Source: Callorhinus ursinus
Taxonomy: Eukaryota > Chordata > Mammalia > Carnivora > Otariidae
Length of the DNA: 64,000 nt
NCBI RefSeq assembly: GCF_003265705.1
Contig: NW_020312817.1
Location: forward strand, 49,853,172-49,917,171
Direction of reading: 5' to 3'
Under the pieces are notes generated by a model. That model had not been told where the DNA came from. It made no database searches and saw only the letters and a list, made by a program, of their open reading frames with translations. Shown here piece after piece: positions 13,590-29,600 of the stretch. Positions within the stretch are counted from its first letter, which is position 1, and each line of letters begins with the position of its first letter. The position numbers and the translations under genes were made by a program.

Positions 13590-13735
13590 CCAGGCTCTGC
13601 CAAACAAATTGTGTGACTGTGGCCAAGTTACACAACCCTTAGGAGCCTTAAAAGCAGTTAAAATAATGTTCCTACCTTACAGAATTGTTGAGGATGAGAT
13701 GAGATGTCACCTAGCACCGTTCTCAACCTATCAAT
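13590..13735 (+). repeat. MIR SINE fragment
   Basis: MIR-like ttgtgtgactgtggccaagt and tacagaattgttgaggatga. Confidence 0.7.
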
Positions 13736-14667
13736 GCTTAAATGTTTCATGAATGAATGAATATTTTCAACTGAAGGATTAAAAATGACTTGCTCCAAAT
13801 ATACACTATTTTGAACATAACACAGAGAGGATTGCAGAAAGAAGCATATGGAGTGGGGGTGGGAGGGAGGGGAGACCAGGGGAGGCTAGGGAAAGAAAAT
13901 GTAAGAAAGTGGGTGTTGGAAGTAGTGGTCTGAAAGCTCTTTATAGGCGCTGGGAGACTACATGGTATATAGAAAATAGAATATAAGAAGATGCCAGAAC
14001 TTCTGGGCTCTATTCCAGCTTCTACTGTCTGGAGAAAAGTCAAAGTAATGGATTGACTGCAGGATCTTCCACTGGAACTGGAACATAATGTAGCTTTTAG
14101 TGACTACCTTCTGCCCCCAATCAGAAAAAGCTCAAAACTTACCCAGTTAAAGGCAGAGAAAGGAGATTTTCAAAGAGAAGATGCAAACCAAATCTTGGCC
14201 ACTCTACCCCAGCAGCTAGGAAAAAAGATACAGATCCAAAACCACACCAGCCTCCACAATGGACGGTCAGGTTTCTTGGGGAAGTCCGCTAAAACGCAAA
14301 GGCAGACGGAGCTCCGAGAGCCAAACAAAAACAAAGTCATTCTTTCCCTTTTGGCAGTTTACAAGGCAGCCCAAGGAGTCCTTCAGAAGCATTGTTTCCT
14401 TTAACTACATCCCTTTTCCTGATTCTACATCTATAAAAACATGTAAGATAGATAGATTTAAAATAAGAGAGATAGATCCCTTTCCTTGATTATATGTCTG
14501 TATCCGGGAGAGGATACTCTATGGAAAAAAATTAAACTTACAACCAAGTATGCTCAGTTATAAAACTAGTATACATTTACAAACTTAATTATTCTCATAT
14601 ATGTTGATATATCCATAAGGTTATATGTCTCATATATATTTACATAGACATGAGAAAATACATCTCA

Positions 14668-14763
14668 TTATATATATATATACACACATATACATATTTA
14701 TATGTGTGTATACATGTGTACATGTATATACACATGTGTGTATACTTACATGTGTGTGTGTAT
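14668..14763. repeat. Compound (TA)n/(TG)n/(ACAT) simple repeat
   Basis: Alternating TA, CA and TG blocks over about 95 bp. Open frames through it rich in Tyr/Ile/His/Thr are artefacts. Confidence 0.92.
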
Positions 14764-15589
14764 CTTCTCTGTAGCAATGGGTTTGTACTTGGTTATGGTG
14801 CCAGGCAAGTGACAATACTTTGCAAGGCTGGGGTAAGGTAATGTTCTGTAGAATGCAGTACATACTCTGAATGAGTAAGCAATACATGCTTCTGTTTTTT
14901 CGTAGTAAAATAAGGTTTATTAACCCTTTTTGGTGCTGTTTAAGGCTATTCATCTTAAATTCAATATGTGAGTTTACCCTATTTATATTTATTGCCATAA
15001 CATATGTGTGGTCTTCTGTCATTTTAGGACATGTTTTCCATGCTGTGTCCTTGTTTTTTTCTTTCCTGTCTTTTGTTACAGGTTTTATATTTTCTTTTAC
15101 TCCCCATCCCCCACCCCTGGTAATTTAGAAAAATTTATAGTATGTCTTTAGTAATGCTCATTGTACTTTTGCAGAGAAAGAAATTAGCACCCTTACAATT
15201 TCTCCCACCTCCTCCTTCACCTTGTCTCCTGCTTTTTGTGGGTATCCCGGTGAACATATTTTTTTCCTGTTATCAAAGAGGTATTTGATATAAAACAATC
15301 TCAAATATAAGTAAATAAATTACTCTTGTTTTAGAAAAACAATTATCACAGTTATTTAAATGCAGACTTCACATTTGAATACATTTAGTGTTCACTACCA
15401 GTCCCATCATATATATTACTTCCCCAATCCATTACTTATCTGATTCATGGCTAGAAAATTTGAGTTCTTATATATTTGGAAATGTTTCGGTGAAGCTTTT
15501 ACATGTGAATGGCAACATAACTGGGTACAGAATTCTCAGGTCAAACTTCTAATACTCCAAGAACTGCAATACACATATCCAACAACAAA

Positions 15590-16735
15590 AAAATCATCCA
15601 CCATAAATAAAGAACCCTTGCCAATCAGTAAGAAAAAGACAAACACATAGAGAAATGGGCAAATGGCTTGAATGGGCACTCTAGAGAAAAGTATGAACAG
15701 GTATGAAAAGGTGCTCAACCTCATCAGTCATGAGGGAAATGCAAATTAAAGCCATGATGAGATACACCTGCCACACCTACCACAACGGCAGGAAGACCGT
15801 TGATACTATTTGCTGGTGAGGATGTGGAGCACCGCTGGTAGGAGTTTAAGCTGTCACAACCACTTTGGAAAACGAATAGTAGCAACTTAAGCTGAAATGT
15901 AAATATGTAAATCTATACATCCATGTTCCAAGAGACATATAGAAGAATATCTTATATCAGCATGATTCATAATAACCCCCAAATTGGAAACAATCCAAAT
16001 GATTATCAATGGTCAAATGGATAAACTGTGGTATATTCATAAAACAGAACACTAATGTAGCAATGAGAACAAAGGAACTATAGGTACTGCTACACACGCA
16101 CAGGTGAACCTCACAAACACAACACAGAACAAAAAGTCAGAATATAAAGGAACACATATATATTTATGATAGGATACATATGCAATTCAGGCAAACTGAT
16201 CAGTGTGGTTAGAAGTTAGAAAAGTAGTTACGTTAGGACAGGGGTTGGCAAACCTTCTGTGTGAAGGGCCAGATGGCATTTGAGGCTTTGCAGGGCAAGT
16301 AGTCTCTGTGGCAAGTACTCATCTTTGCTGATGTAGTGAAATGCAGCACAAATAACACATAAACAAATGAGCATGGCTATGTCCCATTAAAACTTATGGA
16401 CAATGAAATTTGGACTTCATCTAATTTCCATGAGTCATGAAATCTTATTCTTTTGATTTTCTGGGGGGACCATTTAAAAACATAAAGATTGTTTTTAGCT
16501 CACAGATGAGAGCCAGATTTGGTCTGCAGGCTACACTGTGCTTTAGCGAGTCAGGTGTAGGTGACCGGGCGTGGGGCTCCTGAGGGGCTGGAAAAGCTCT
16601 GTTCTTGATTTAGACGTGCTTACAAAAGTATGTGCCCTTTGTAGAACTTACTGAGCTGTACACTTCAGGTATATATACCCTCCTATATGTCTTTCAGTTA
16701 AAAGAATGTTTTTTAAAAGTACTTTTTTAAGTTTA
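15590..16735 (+). mobile_element. Old L1 fragment interrupted by a hAT element
   Basis: ORF2-end sequence (gggaaatgcaaattaaagcc, gaggatgtggagcaccgctg) resumes after 16556 with the 3' UTR (gagctgtacacttcaggtat). The hAT element at 16240-16556 splits it. Confidence 0.82.
16240..16556. mobile_element. hAT-Charlie-type non-autonomous element
   Basis: Sequence ggggttggcaaaccttctgt gtgaagggccagatgg and ggtctgcaggctacactgtg is a familiar mammalian MER-type element inserted into L1. I do not name the subfamily. Confidence 0.75.
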
Positions 16736-16750
16736 AAAAGAATGAGTACA

Positions 16751-16929
16751 GGGGCGCCTGGGTGGCTCAGTCTGTTAAGCGTCCACCTTCCGCTCAGGTC
16801 ATGATCCCGGGGCCCAGGGATCGAGCCCCAGATCAGGCTCCTGGCTAGCGGGGACTCCCTCTGCCTCTCCCCCTGCTCATGCTGTGTCTCAAATGAATAA
16901 AATCTTTAAAAAAATTTTTTTATAAAAAA
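16751..16929 (+). mobile_element. CAN-SINE
   Basis: The copy has a full head, a CT-rich body and a tcaaatgaataaaatctt tail. The flanking duplication is aatgagtac at 16741-16749 and 16930-16938. Confidence 0.95.
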
Positions 16930-19704
16930 AATGAGTACGTGTGACTTAATTTTTCAGTTAATATATTTGTAGGTGATTCTTCATCCTTGAAATTCAGTAA
17001 GTTGGTTGGGATCATGATTTGTCCATTTTTATTCACTTTCTTTCATTTCAGAAAAGTTTTCTATCCTTTGACTCTTGCCTTTGCTCAGTTTGTTCCAGGC
17101 TCTTCCCCAGTGAATGTTGCCAGCATTCCTGATGGTGAGTCTGCATCCAGGACCCCTCCTCCCGCCTCTCTTCTGGTCCCCTTATCTCCCCACTCTGGCT
17201 ACGACCATTTCTGTTTTCTTTTCCTGTTTTGCAGTGACCTCCAAGTCCCTCTTCCTCACTGATTTGCTTTTCCTGTAATTCCGATGCCGCCTTTTCCAGC
17301 TTCTGGTGCAGCTGTGCGTGCTTTGTGCAATGGCATGCTTCTGGAATTTAATCTGTACCTCGTGTGGCTTTTTTGTAACTTTATTCTAGCACCTCATCTT
17401 TCATTTCCTGTTTCAAAGGGAACCTTTTCTTCCCCCCACCTTCCTTGAAGGCACATATCAGTTCTTCAAATTTTTGTTTTTTCTAATGTAAATTTTCATT
17501 CTAAATGTTAGACATCAATCCCTCTACTTTCCCCACAGAATCTGAAGGGGTTGCATGTTGGATTGTTTATTAATTAATCTTTCCACGGAAAAGTTCATCT
17601 CTAGGGTTTCTACCCTCTGGTACTACATTTTGGACTGGACAACCCTGTGTTATAATGTCCTGTGTATCACTGGAAATTAAGCTGAAGAACTGGATGGTGG
17701 AGAGGTTTCAACTATTAGTTCAAAAGTTCAGCAGCCTGAAGGGGGATGGGAGGAATTGGGGCTGGCTGTGGACTGTTACAACTAGGAAATTTCATCTTCA
17801 GGCACTCTGTCCGGGCCAACACCTCTAAATACGGATGTATGTTTGTGTGTTGAGGGTTGGGTTATGCTCTGTCCTGATGCTAGGATTTTGGTTTATTTCC
17901 TCATATGGGAGTGAGCTGGTCACTCTGATAAGTTAACATCAAGTTAAAATAAAGCCCCACAGATTGCAGGATTTTTGTTTGGTGGTTCAGCAAATATTTC
18001 TCTGTGCACAATGGCCTTTGTCTGGTGCTGCTGGCCCTCGGCTACAAAGCTGGCTCCTAGGATATGGTTTCCAGGCCCTCAGGCCAACCGTCCTCAACCT
18101 CATCCCCATCAGAAACTGGAATAGGGAGGGAAAAGGGGCCTGTCTGCATTCCCCACTTTCCAGAGAGCATGCCTTCCAGAGGGATGGTCTCCAGCCTATC
18201 TCTCCAAGCTTCAGTGTCCCTCTGAGAGTCCACTCTCCTTTCTTCCCACACTGCAATCTGCATACCCCATATCATCCTTTATTTTAATTCAACTGATCTT
18301 AAGCTAGTAGACAGCCCCTGGAATTCATGGTTTAAGAATGGGGCTATTTCCAAACTTCAGCAGATGAATTTTCTCTTCTGTTTGGTTGTTGTTCCCTTCA
18401 CCAGGCTTCAGGAAAGGGTTCTTCTGCTACCTTGCTATTAAGTCACTGATTCTCCTGTTAGTCCCCAGTGGGGTGTGTCTCCCTCCTCTACAGAGGTAAA
18501 GTGACAGAGCAAGGGGATGGCTCAACTCTCCTTGAAGAAAAATCTGTTTTATTGTCTCGCTTTGAGCAGCTGGAGCAGACAGAAGTGATTTTTTCCCCCT
18601 AAAATACATGGTAGGAAGCTCTGGGGCAGAGCTCAGGAGAGAAAAATCCAATTTTTGAGAAAATGCTGGTTATGTGGCTCTAGGTGCTTTTCTTCGCCCT
18701 GTGCACTTAATTTTATGCTCATTAAGATAGAAAAATATGCTCTGTTCTACTTCTGCACTAGGCTAGGGAAAGAATGAAATGTATCCTTCCTGCTATCAGC
18801 AAGAGATAACTAAACACAAGAAACTACTCATGACTGCCTAACGGCAAGAAGGATCCTTAATTTCGAAGTGAACCTCCCATCTCCCCCCCCACCCCTCTCT
18901 ACACAGAGACTAAGGCACCCACACTTCCCCAGTGGGAAATATGATGGCCAGCGGAAGACATGTGAGCACAAGCTGAGGCATTTCTCCTCGTTATGACATT
19001 GATAGAGACGATTGATAACTGGGATAATTAATGCAGAGGTGTCAAGATCATACTAAGGTTTTATGTACCAGTATCTTCTTTTTCCAAACAATCCTATATA
19101 AATGCCTCAGTTTCCTGGTATCATTTCAGTGGACTTCAAGCTGAACAGCTTAAGCTTATATAACTAATTAGACTCTACTTCCATGACAGTCAATCACCAA
19201 CTGCTAGCTCGCTGCCTCCTGGCAGTCACAAATCCACACAGTGGGTAGGTAGATGATTGGGCCCTACCCTGGATTAGGTGTGCTAGATGAGTTTTTTTTT
19301 TTAAACTAAAATCACAGGTCAGCTGCCTCTGAGTCCATGGGCAGCATGCCAGGCCTGCTGGTAGTAGACACAAATACCTTTATAACATAGGCACACTCAC
19401 TGAGGACAAAGATTAAAGGGAAGGAGATCATGCCTAAACTCATCTGACATCATTGTAGAGTTGGAGGCAGAATAAGGTTGACCAGCTAACCAAAAAAATA
19501 TGAAGCACACTTACCAGAGTGCTTAGTACCAGTCTAAATGTTTTAGAAATACAACATTCAGTCCCTGGGGTTTAATCAACAAGACTAGTGCACATATAGT
19601 AACAAATCGTATGAGACAAAGAAGAATCCAGCATTAAATCCTGACCCTTCTTCAGAACTGGGCTCTCAGTCTTCCCAACCTCCCAAACTCTCTCTGGTTC
19701 TTTT

Positions 19705-19903
19705 TTTTTTTTTTTTAAGATTTTATTTATTTATTTGAGAGAGAGAGAATGAGAGATAGAGAGCACGAGAGGGAAGAGGGTCAGAGGGAGAAGCAGACTC
19801 CCTGCTGAGCAGGGAGCCCGATGCGGGACTCGATCCCGGGACTCCAGGATCATGACCTGAGCCGAAGGCAGTCGCTTAACCAACTGAGCCACCCAGGCAC
19901 CCC
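19705..19903 (-). mobile_element. CAN-SINE, young-looking
   Basis: A reverse-oriented copy with poly(T), (GA)-rich body and a head ending gagccacccaggcacc. A perfect 15-bp duplication ctctctggttctttt flanks it. It is nearly identical to the copy at 36804-37002. Confidence 0.95.
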
Positions 19904-20089
19904 TCTCTCTGGTTCTTTTAGCCTTGCCACATCTCTTCCACACCCCCCTTCGCAGTCTCCTGTTTGAGACCTTCTAAATGCTAGTACGCTCCCTTCTCGG
20001 GCCTCTTCTCGATCTACGCGTTCAGCCTGGGGGAATGATCATAACGGAAACATCAACTACCATCATTTTGCTCTAGAACCTCCAACTAA

Positions 20090-20700
20090 CAGACCCACTT
20101 GGATGCACACCTTCAGGTCCAACAGATATCTCAAAAGCTGGATGTCCAAACTTGCTCCCTTCCCAGGATTCTGAATCTAGGTGAAGGGCACTACTGTCTA
20201 CCCGGTCACCCAACCTGGAACCTCAGGAGCCACCTGACATGCTTCTTCCTTTATTCCTACAGCCAACAGTCAGTTCCTTTTCCTAATCTTTCTCGTATCC
20301 ATCCACTTCTCTCCTTCCTCCCACTCAATGTCATTCTCTGAGTTTAGGCACCCACTATTTCTCGCCTGAACCACACCTGAGCTTGCAAACTGGCTTCTCT
20401 GCCTTCAGTATCGTCCCTGTCTCCCCTGAAGCTCCCCTCTCTGGCCACTCCCAATCTTTCATCCAATACACCAGTCACACCAGAACTACTTGCATGTCTC
20501 CATGTTTTCTCACCTCTATGTCTTCATGTGGTTTTTCATGTATTTTTCACCTCCATAATCTTCATGTCATTTTGCCTGGAACACTCTATCTTCTTCCTGT
20601 TAATCCATTAAACTTCTCACCTCAAACATCACCTCCTCCAGGAACTTCGGATACCCTCCCCAGAGCCAGATTCCCCACCTTTATGCTGGTATCCAAATAT
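20090..20700 (+). mobile_element. L2/CR1-type LINE fragment
   Basis: Pieces such as ctcaaaagctggatgtccaa, ttttgcctggaacactctat and ctcaaacatcacctcctcca match the familiar L2/CR1-clade 3' region in sense orientation. Confidence 0.6.
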
Positions 20701-22174
20701 TCCATTGTCTAAAAAAATATTTAAAAGCACATGAAGTTCCTCTTCATCTCAAACTGAATGAGAGGCGGGGGTGGGGGGATACCTTCTCATAAAAACTACA
20801 GGAAATAGACTTTCCATGATTGTAAACAGAGGTAAGTCTCTGTGTCCCCCATTCAGAATTGTGGTCCGGACTGAAGTTACCCAGTGGACACTGCTACCAG
20901 CCACATTTGCTGGACAACACCTCTGTCACCCAGACTGTCACCATGCTCCAGGCAAAAGGACATGTTTTTTTCTTATACTGGCCTCTGGCTACTTCTTTAA
21001 GGCAAATGATCAACTGGATAAAAATACATCATTTCTATGAAGGTGCCTCCTAAAATCTGTCTCATCTGCTTTTCCTACGGTTTAATGTCCACAGCTGCCT
21101 GTGGGATGCTCCTCACAGACAGGGGGACAAGACTCAAAAGTTAACACAAACCTGTTTCCTTGACTATAAAGGGATGAGCAGATGACCTCCAAGGACGCTT
21201 TCCCACTAAAATGTCATCTGAACTCATTCTCTGTCCTAAACTGGCTCACTTGTGAATCTCCCCATTTCTAGGAATAGATAAAATACGTAGAGGGCCTAGT
21301 CATAGCAGCTCACTGTCCTGTCTCTGACAATGGTACTACAAGACGGTTAAGGGGATCTTTAATGTGTGCCACAAAATATTAGAAATACATAAATACTCTC
21401 TTCCTCCAATAATCTAAAATAAAACTTCCACTTGTGTTAAGTTTTCCCAAACCTGTACATATCATATTACCTTTTGGAGAAAGGCATTTCCTTTCACGTC
21501 TTCTAAATTTATTTCTTTGAGGCTTCAAGAGGTGCCTTTAGTTCCAGGATTTCAAGATTTGGAGAATAAGTCCATATGAATGCCACCCATACCTTCAGAA
21601 ACTCATAGTCTTTATACAAGAGAAAAACAGTGCTCTTGGTGTACGGGTTTTTGGTTCCTCAGTGAAGCATGTTGGCCAAAATTGCTGATTTGGCAAAAGT
21701 CACCATATTGAATATTAAGTTTCTTTTGCTATGCTATAAAACCTTCTTATGCTTTTATAAAGTTGTTTATTATTAGCGCATAATAGCATCTCCAAGTCTC
21801 ACTGTCACTTCAATGGAAAATTCTTCCTTAAACTGACCTGCAATCTGCACCTCTCTACCTGCCACTGTTGAGAGGATGAGTTTCTGGAACATGAGATGGT
21901 TCCCATCTGACATTAATCCCAGAGTGAGCAGCCTTTACTCCTAACCCTTGTCCTGAGCCTGAGTTCAGAGAGACAAATTCTGCCACACTGACTGATGGAA
22001 GCAACTGTCCACAGGTGGGATCTCCAGATACTTCTGGAAAACAGGATGGCTCTCCCTAAAACAAACCCCAGCACCTCAAGAAGCTGTTTCCATGTGAATC
22101 CCTTCTTCCTTGGCCCTCTTCACTCTTAATACCACTGTTTTACTTAGGACTCCCTTCTCAACAATTTCAATCAC

Positions 22175-22405
22175 AGTATGGTGTGCTGGTTAAGAGTCCA
22201 ACTGCCTAGATTCAAATCTCACTTCTATCGTGTGCTAGATGTATGACCTGGGTAAACTACTGAATCTAGGTTTGCTCCCTTCATCATTAAGATGGAACTC
22301 CTGACAGTACTCCCCTCATGTAGATGTTATGAGGATTAAATGAGTTGGTAACTGGAGAGTACTTGGCACAGTGCCTGGAGCAGAGCAAGTGTTTCATAAA
22401 TATTA
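22175..22405 (+). repeat. MIR SINE, near full length
   Basis: The order fits MIR: ggttaagagtccaactgcct, gtatgacctgggtaaactac, gttatgaggattaaatgagt, cttggcacagtgcctggagc. Confidence 0.88.
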
Positions 22406-22633
22406 TTATTACTATTATTACAATTCTTCTTTTTCTTCTTCTTCTCAATAGCTCCCTAACCAGTCTTCTGCCGCAAGGTCATCACCCTTCACCGATCTGT
22501 CTTCCAGGCTACTTCCAGGATACACTTTCAAAACATTTCTTGATTATAAAATACATATTTCATTACAGAAAGTTCAGAAAACATATAAGGGAAAAGTCAC
22601 CCACTGACCAGAGAGACAACCACTATTGACATA

Positions 22634-22762
22634 TTTCCTTCCAGTCTTTTCCTTCCTTCCTTTCTTCCCTTCCTTCCTTTCCTTCCTTCCCCTCCCCATT
22701 TCTTTCTTTCCTTTCCTCTCCTTTCCTTCCCTTCCTTTCTTCCTTCCTTCCTTTCCTTCTGT
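22634..22762. repeat. (CCTT)n homopyrimidine tract
   Basis: About 120 bp of almost pure pyrimidine (ccttccttcc, ctttccttt). On the TET3 sense strand it is (GGAA)n-like. Confidence 0.95.
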
Positions 22763-23329
22763 AACATAGCTGAGATGATCATTTATGTACTGCTTGTGTC
22801 TACTGTCTCCCACTAAGCAAGTCCCCGTAAGTTAACATTTAACCACACGAGGTAGGGTTGGCTCGAAATCTTTGTTTAGGACTGGACACAGAGAAAACAC
22901 AAACTGGAGCAATAAAGGACTGGCCCTTCCCTGGCTGAGGCCGCAACAGAGGCCAGCATCCCACTGCTGGGTTTGTGCGATGCCCACACTCCTCTGCCCG
23001 CTCCTCTCCTCGCTAGTCCTCTCCGGGGGAATGCAGAGCGCTGAGGGCCCAGGCTGCCGGCCTCACCCCTGCCCGCTGGCCCCTGCTGCCACGAAGATGG
23101 TGCACGTGCTCTTGGGGTGCACTGCTGTTTCAACACCCAGCTTGGAACGAGAGTTTCCAAAAGAAAACATTGCCCTCGGTAATGACAACCAGGCCTGGGG
23201 GTTCAGAACACTCTTACCGTCCAGCCACATCCGCGTGACCACACAGGCACCCGGCTGACGCCTGCCAGAGGACCGACTGAGTATCTTGTGGCTTCAGTTG
23301 CCGCTTGGAGTGCACTGCAAGGTCCTTCA

Positions 23330-23420
23330 GAGATAAGCCATGTCTCCTAATTTTTATCCTTTACAGTACTTAATACAGAGCTGGTAATAATAAATGATTG
23401 ATGAATAAAGTAATAGCCAA
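23330..23420 (+). mobile_element. L2 3' end fragment
   Basis: A short L2-like terminus (agtacttaatacagagctgg taataataaatgattg). Confidence 0.45.
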
Positions 23421-23499
23421 CACTTTTCTTCCTTTTAAATACGTATGTTTTTACTTCTTTCTCTTGCCTTACTGCACTCAATACGCGTCGGGATTGCCA

Positions 23500-23645
23500 G
23501 CACTCTTAGAGTGCTTACTATGTGCCAGACACCAGTCTAAGGGCTGTACCCATGCTAGCTAATTTATTCCCTCCAACAGCCCTGGTGAGGGGATGTCATT
23601 ATCATTTTCATTTTATGCATGAGGAAGTGACGGAATCAGAATTCA
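23500..23645 (-). repeat. MIR SINE fragment
   Basis: Reverse MIR sequence (gagtgcttactatgtgccag, ttttatgcatgaggaagtga). Confidence 0.8.
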
Positions 23646-24699
23646 AATTTTAAAAACTAGTTTGATCAAACATCACCTCCAAATAATTGAATTCAACAAC
23701 CAAAATATTTAGTAAGGATCAACTATGGCCTAAGCACTATGTAAGGTTAGGTCTTACACTGCAAGGGGAGAAATACCTGACAGTGTACTAAACACAAGGC
23801 AGGTGGGACAGATTCATACTAATGCAAGGAGGGAAAGGGGCAAAGGGAAGGGCCCACTTCCTATGATCAGAACAAGCCTCTCCAAAATGCTGAGAAATAA
23901 GGAGGCCCTCAAAGTCATCTCATTGTTAAGATCCAAGAATGAACAGGGTTAGCTCTCAAAGGGAACCACGATCCCAGAACATGTCTGGGAGCATTTGGCA
24001 GGACCCTGCACCTCTGTTCACCCCCAGACAGAAACACTGGGGCCAACATCTCCTTGTTCCCCAAGTGATTCCTTGTCTGGAGTACAGGAGTCTGGGGTAG
24101 CTGGAGTGGGCGGGACAGCCCAGCTCCTCCTTACTGACAAGGATGCAGCCTCCCAACAAATCACACCATTGACCCGATATTAATTTATTTTAACAAGCAG
24201 AGAACACAGCTTTTTTGTAAGGCCTGGTTTGTGTATCCTAAAATCTCAAGAATTTCAACATGCTCCTCACTAGCATCAATGTACTTTTTGAGCATCACGT
24301 GATGAAACACGTCTTTAATGGAACATACCATACACAGCAGAGAGCCACAGCCCTAGAGGAGACCTGGGGCTTCCCAACGCTTCAGTGACCTCCCAAGACA
24401 GGAGACCCCAGGAGCAGTCCTCACAGCCTTGGCCCTGATTATTCACAAGAAGGCAAGACTCCTCGCTCTCTTACCCGCAGCCTCAGCCATGGCCTGGATG
24501 CCAATTGTGTCCAAGCCCACAACTCAGAGCTCCGGGCTCTCGGCCCGTTCTTGGGGAGCAGCACCACCCAGGCAGAGACCCCGGGCTGTCTGTACCCCAC
24601 ATACCCTCCCAAGAGGTCCCTCCACCCGCCCGCTCTCTCAGTCAGGCCTGCGCTCCTTCTTGCCTGGCTCATGACACCTTTCTTACAGGTTTCCCCACC

Positions 24700-25170
24700 A
24701 CCAGCCAGAAAAGTCTTTCAGAAGCACAAGGTGACAGATCATTCCTTGCTTTACAACTCTGAGAAGCTCACTTATACCGATAAGATCAAGTCAAACTCTT
24801 GACCCCAACTTGTTGGGCCCCTGCAAGATCTGGCCCCCACCTGCCCCCCAGGCCACCTTGGGTTCATAGCCACATGCACTCTGCCCCTTCTGCTCCCCCT
24901 AGACCAAGAGCAGTCCAAATAAGCCCCGCCCTCTCACAGCCACCCAGCTCAGGCCTCAACACCAGCACCATCTCGCACAGGCAGGCCTCCATGAGGCCTT
25001 CGCATCCCTGTGTGTGACAAAGCACCAGCGCCTCCCTCCGCCGACCTGCTACACACCACGTAGCTTCACTATCTGCTTCCTTTGTGGACTCTTCCACTAG
25101 CTTGTGAGCTCTTTTCAGTGTCCCCAGGCCCCGGGGCGGTGGGGGGGTGGTTGGCACACAGTAAAAGTTT
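24700..25170 (+). mobile_element. L2/CR1-type LINE fragment
   Basis: The segment includes gggcccctgcaagatctggc and ends with ggttggcacacagtaaaagt, as expected of the L2 3' end. It stops just short of the giant TET3 exon's donor at 25245. Confidence 0.6.
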
Positions 25171-25192
25171 GCCAGACAGGAGATTGAGCCTA

Positions 25193-27628
<2,436 letters not shown>

Positions 27629-28399
27629 TTAGAGCCTAAGATCGATCATACGGACGAGGTTCCCCAGACACCAAGCATTTATTAAGGACTCACAAAAAGA
27701 TCTTTAACTCGCAATGACCAAAGTGACACCGGGACCATGCTGATTTCGGTGTTTGTCGGGAGAAAGCTAACCAAACACCCCAAGAAGCAATATGCCGTTA
27801 AGTGTGTGGTATATGTGGAGGGGGTGAGCAGCTCTAAGGGACAAACGCAGCCTGGACCAGAGGTCAGCCAGAGCTTTTCAGTGGGAAGGAACCCACAGTT
27901 TTTTTCTGTCTGTTACCGTCCTCACTTAAGCCCTGGCCGAGCTCCGAGAGCTGATGACAAGATGACATTCCCACTCCCAGCCCCAGCCAGGCTGGAGAGA
28001 AACACTGATGATCGGACACCACGTGCGTGCAGCCCCGTGCTGAGCCATTCATGCCAGTGACAAGCAAGGTGCTAGTCGGACCAAGATCCAGGCCTCTTCT
28101 CAAGCCCAAGAACCACTACTATACACCTGATGTCCAGCAAAACACACAGACGGGGGAGCGCAAAAAAAGGAAGGAGCCAGGGGGTCCAGCCCAGCAAGTT
28201 AAAAACTAATCTGAAGATGCGAAGTTCAGTTTGCAGAATTCATCCCTCTAGAAAGGAAAGCTCCTCCTTACAGTAGAATGCCAACAACAAAAATATAGAA
28301 GGGACAACAGATTTGGAAAGTCATCGGTGGATATGCCACAACTAGCAGGTGAAAGCTGGATGGGGCACAGGATATAGACACGGTCTCAAAATATCTCCT

Positions 28400-29100
28400 C
28401 GAAAATCACCGAGTTACAACATTAAAGAGAAATCTGGTAGATACCACCTGAACCAAATGATCAGAGTACTCATCATCACCAATATTGTGACCAACATCAT
28501 GAGACTCTTGATATGATACACTGAGAAGGATAGAACATCACTCACACAGAACTCTAGCCAAAATGTACAAACCAAATCTAATTATGAGGAAACATCAGAT
28601 AAACCCAAACTGGAGGGCATGCTAGAAAGCCCCTGGATTGTTGTCTTCAAAAATTTCAAAGACAAGAAAGACAAACATCTCTGCAAACATCTTGGGCTTC
28701 CTGAGGAGACAAGACAGAGAAATGCATGTTCATGTGTTAGATCACGGACTGGGGACAACAGCTGGAAGGTACACCATGGGGACATCTGATGCAATTTGAA
28801 TATGGACGTGGATAAGATCACACTGTGTCAACCTCAGTCTTCTTGGCTTGAATCATTTTACTCTGATTATGTAAAAGAATGTCTTTGTCCTCAGGACACA
28901 CATACACACACACTGAAGTATTCAGGATAAAGGAACATAGTATCTCTAACTTAACCTCAAGTGGTTCAGAAAAATATGATATGCATATAAAAATATAGAG
29001 AAAATGATAAAGCAAATAAAGCAAAATGTGAACAATTTTAGTATGTGGGAGTCCCAGGTACTCTTTTTGCAACTTTTCTGTAAGGTGTAGCACAAAGTGG
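28400..29100 (+). mobile_element. Old L1M-type 3' fragment
   Basis: The sequence gattatgtaaaagaatgtct, cactgaagtattcaggataa, aatgataaagcaaataaagc and tttgcaacttttctgtaag follows a known ancient L1 3' UTR type. The same type recurs at 44775-45535. Confidence 0.65.
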
Positions 29101-29269
29101 ATTAAACAAATGGTTAAATTGATACTAATCCCCAGACTGTGGAAGGTGCCCATCATGCATGGGCTTCAAAGTAGCGGTGGGAAGGTGGGATTTGGGATCA
29201 GCGAGGTGGAAGGTGAGCAGAGACCCCAGCCTAGGGTTCCCACCTCATCTTCATCGCTGCCCATTTCTG

Positions 29270-29600
29270 GCCACAAAGGACCCTCGTGCTTTTCCAACAT
29301 GCTTTTCTGAGCTTTGCACATGCAGTGCTCACTGCCTGGAATGCCCTTCCCAGCCTCTGTGGGGCCACCTTGGATTATCCTTCAAGCACCAGCTCAATGG
29401 CACCCCCTCCCTGACCCGGCTGGCAGACTGCCCTGTGGCTCCTGTCCCCTGGGCTCCCACAGCACCTTGTGCATGCCTTAGCAGCACTTTTCACAGGCCC
29501 CTGCTATCATTCAAGCAGCTGCCTCCCCGACCAGATGGGAGCTCCTTCAAGACAAGGTCCACATCTTAACCACTTCCGTGTCTCCTGCCCACACCTGCTG
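29270..29600 (+). mobile_element. L2 LINE fragment
   Basis: L2-like ctcactgcctggaatgccct tcccagc, ttcaagcaccagctcaatgg, and cagatgggagctccttcaag. Confidence 0.7.

Noticed and set aside
14650..15022. Tyr/His/Thr-rich open frames near 14.7 kb
   Set aside because: They translate a TA/TG/CA simple repeat and are not genes.
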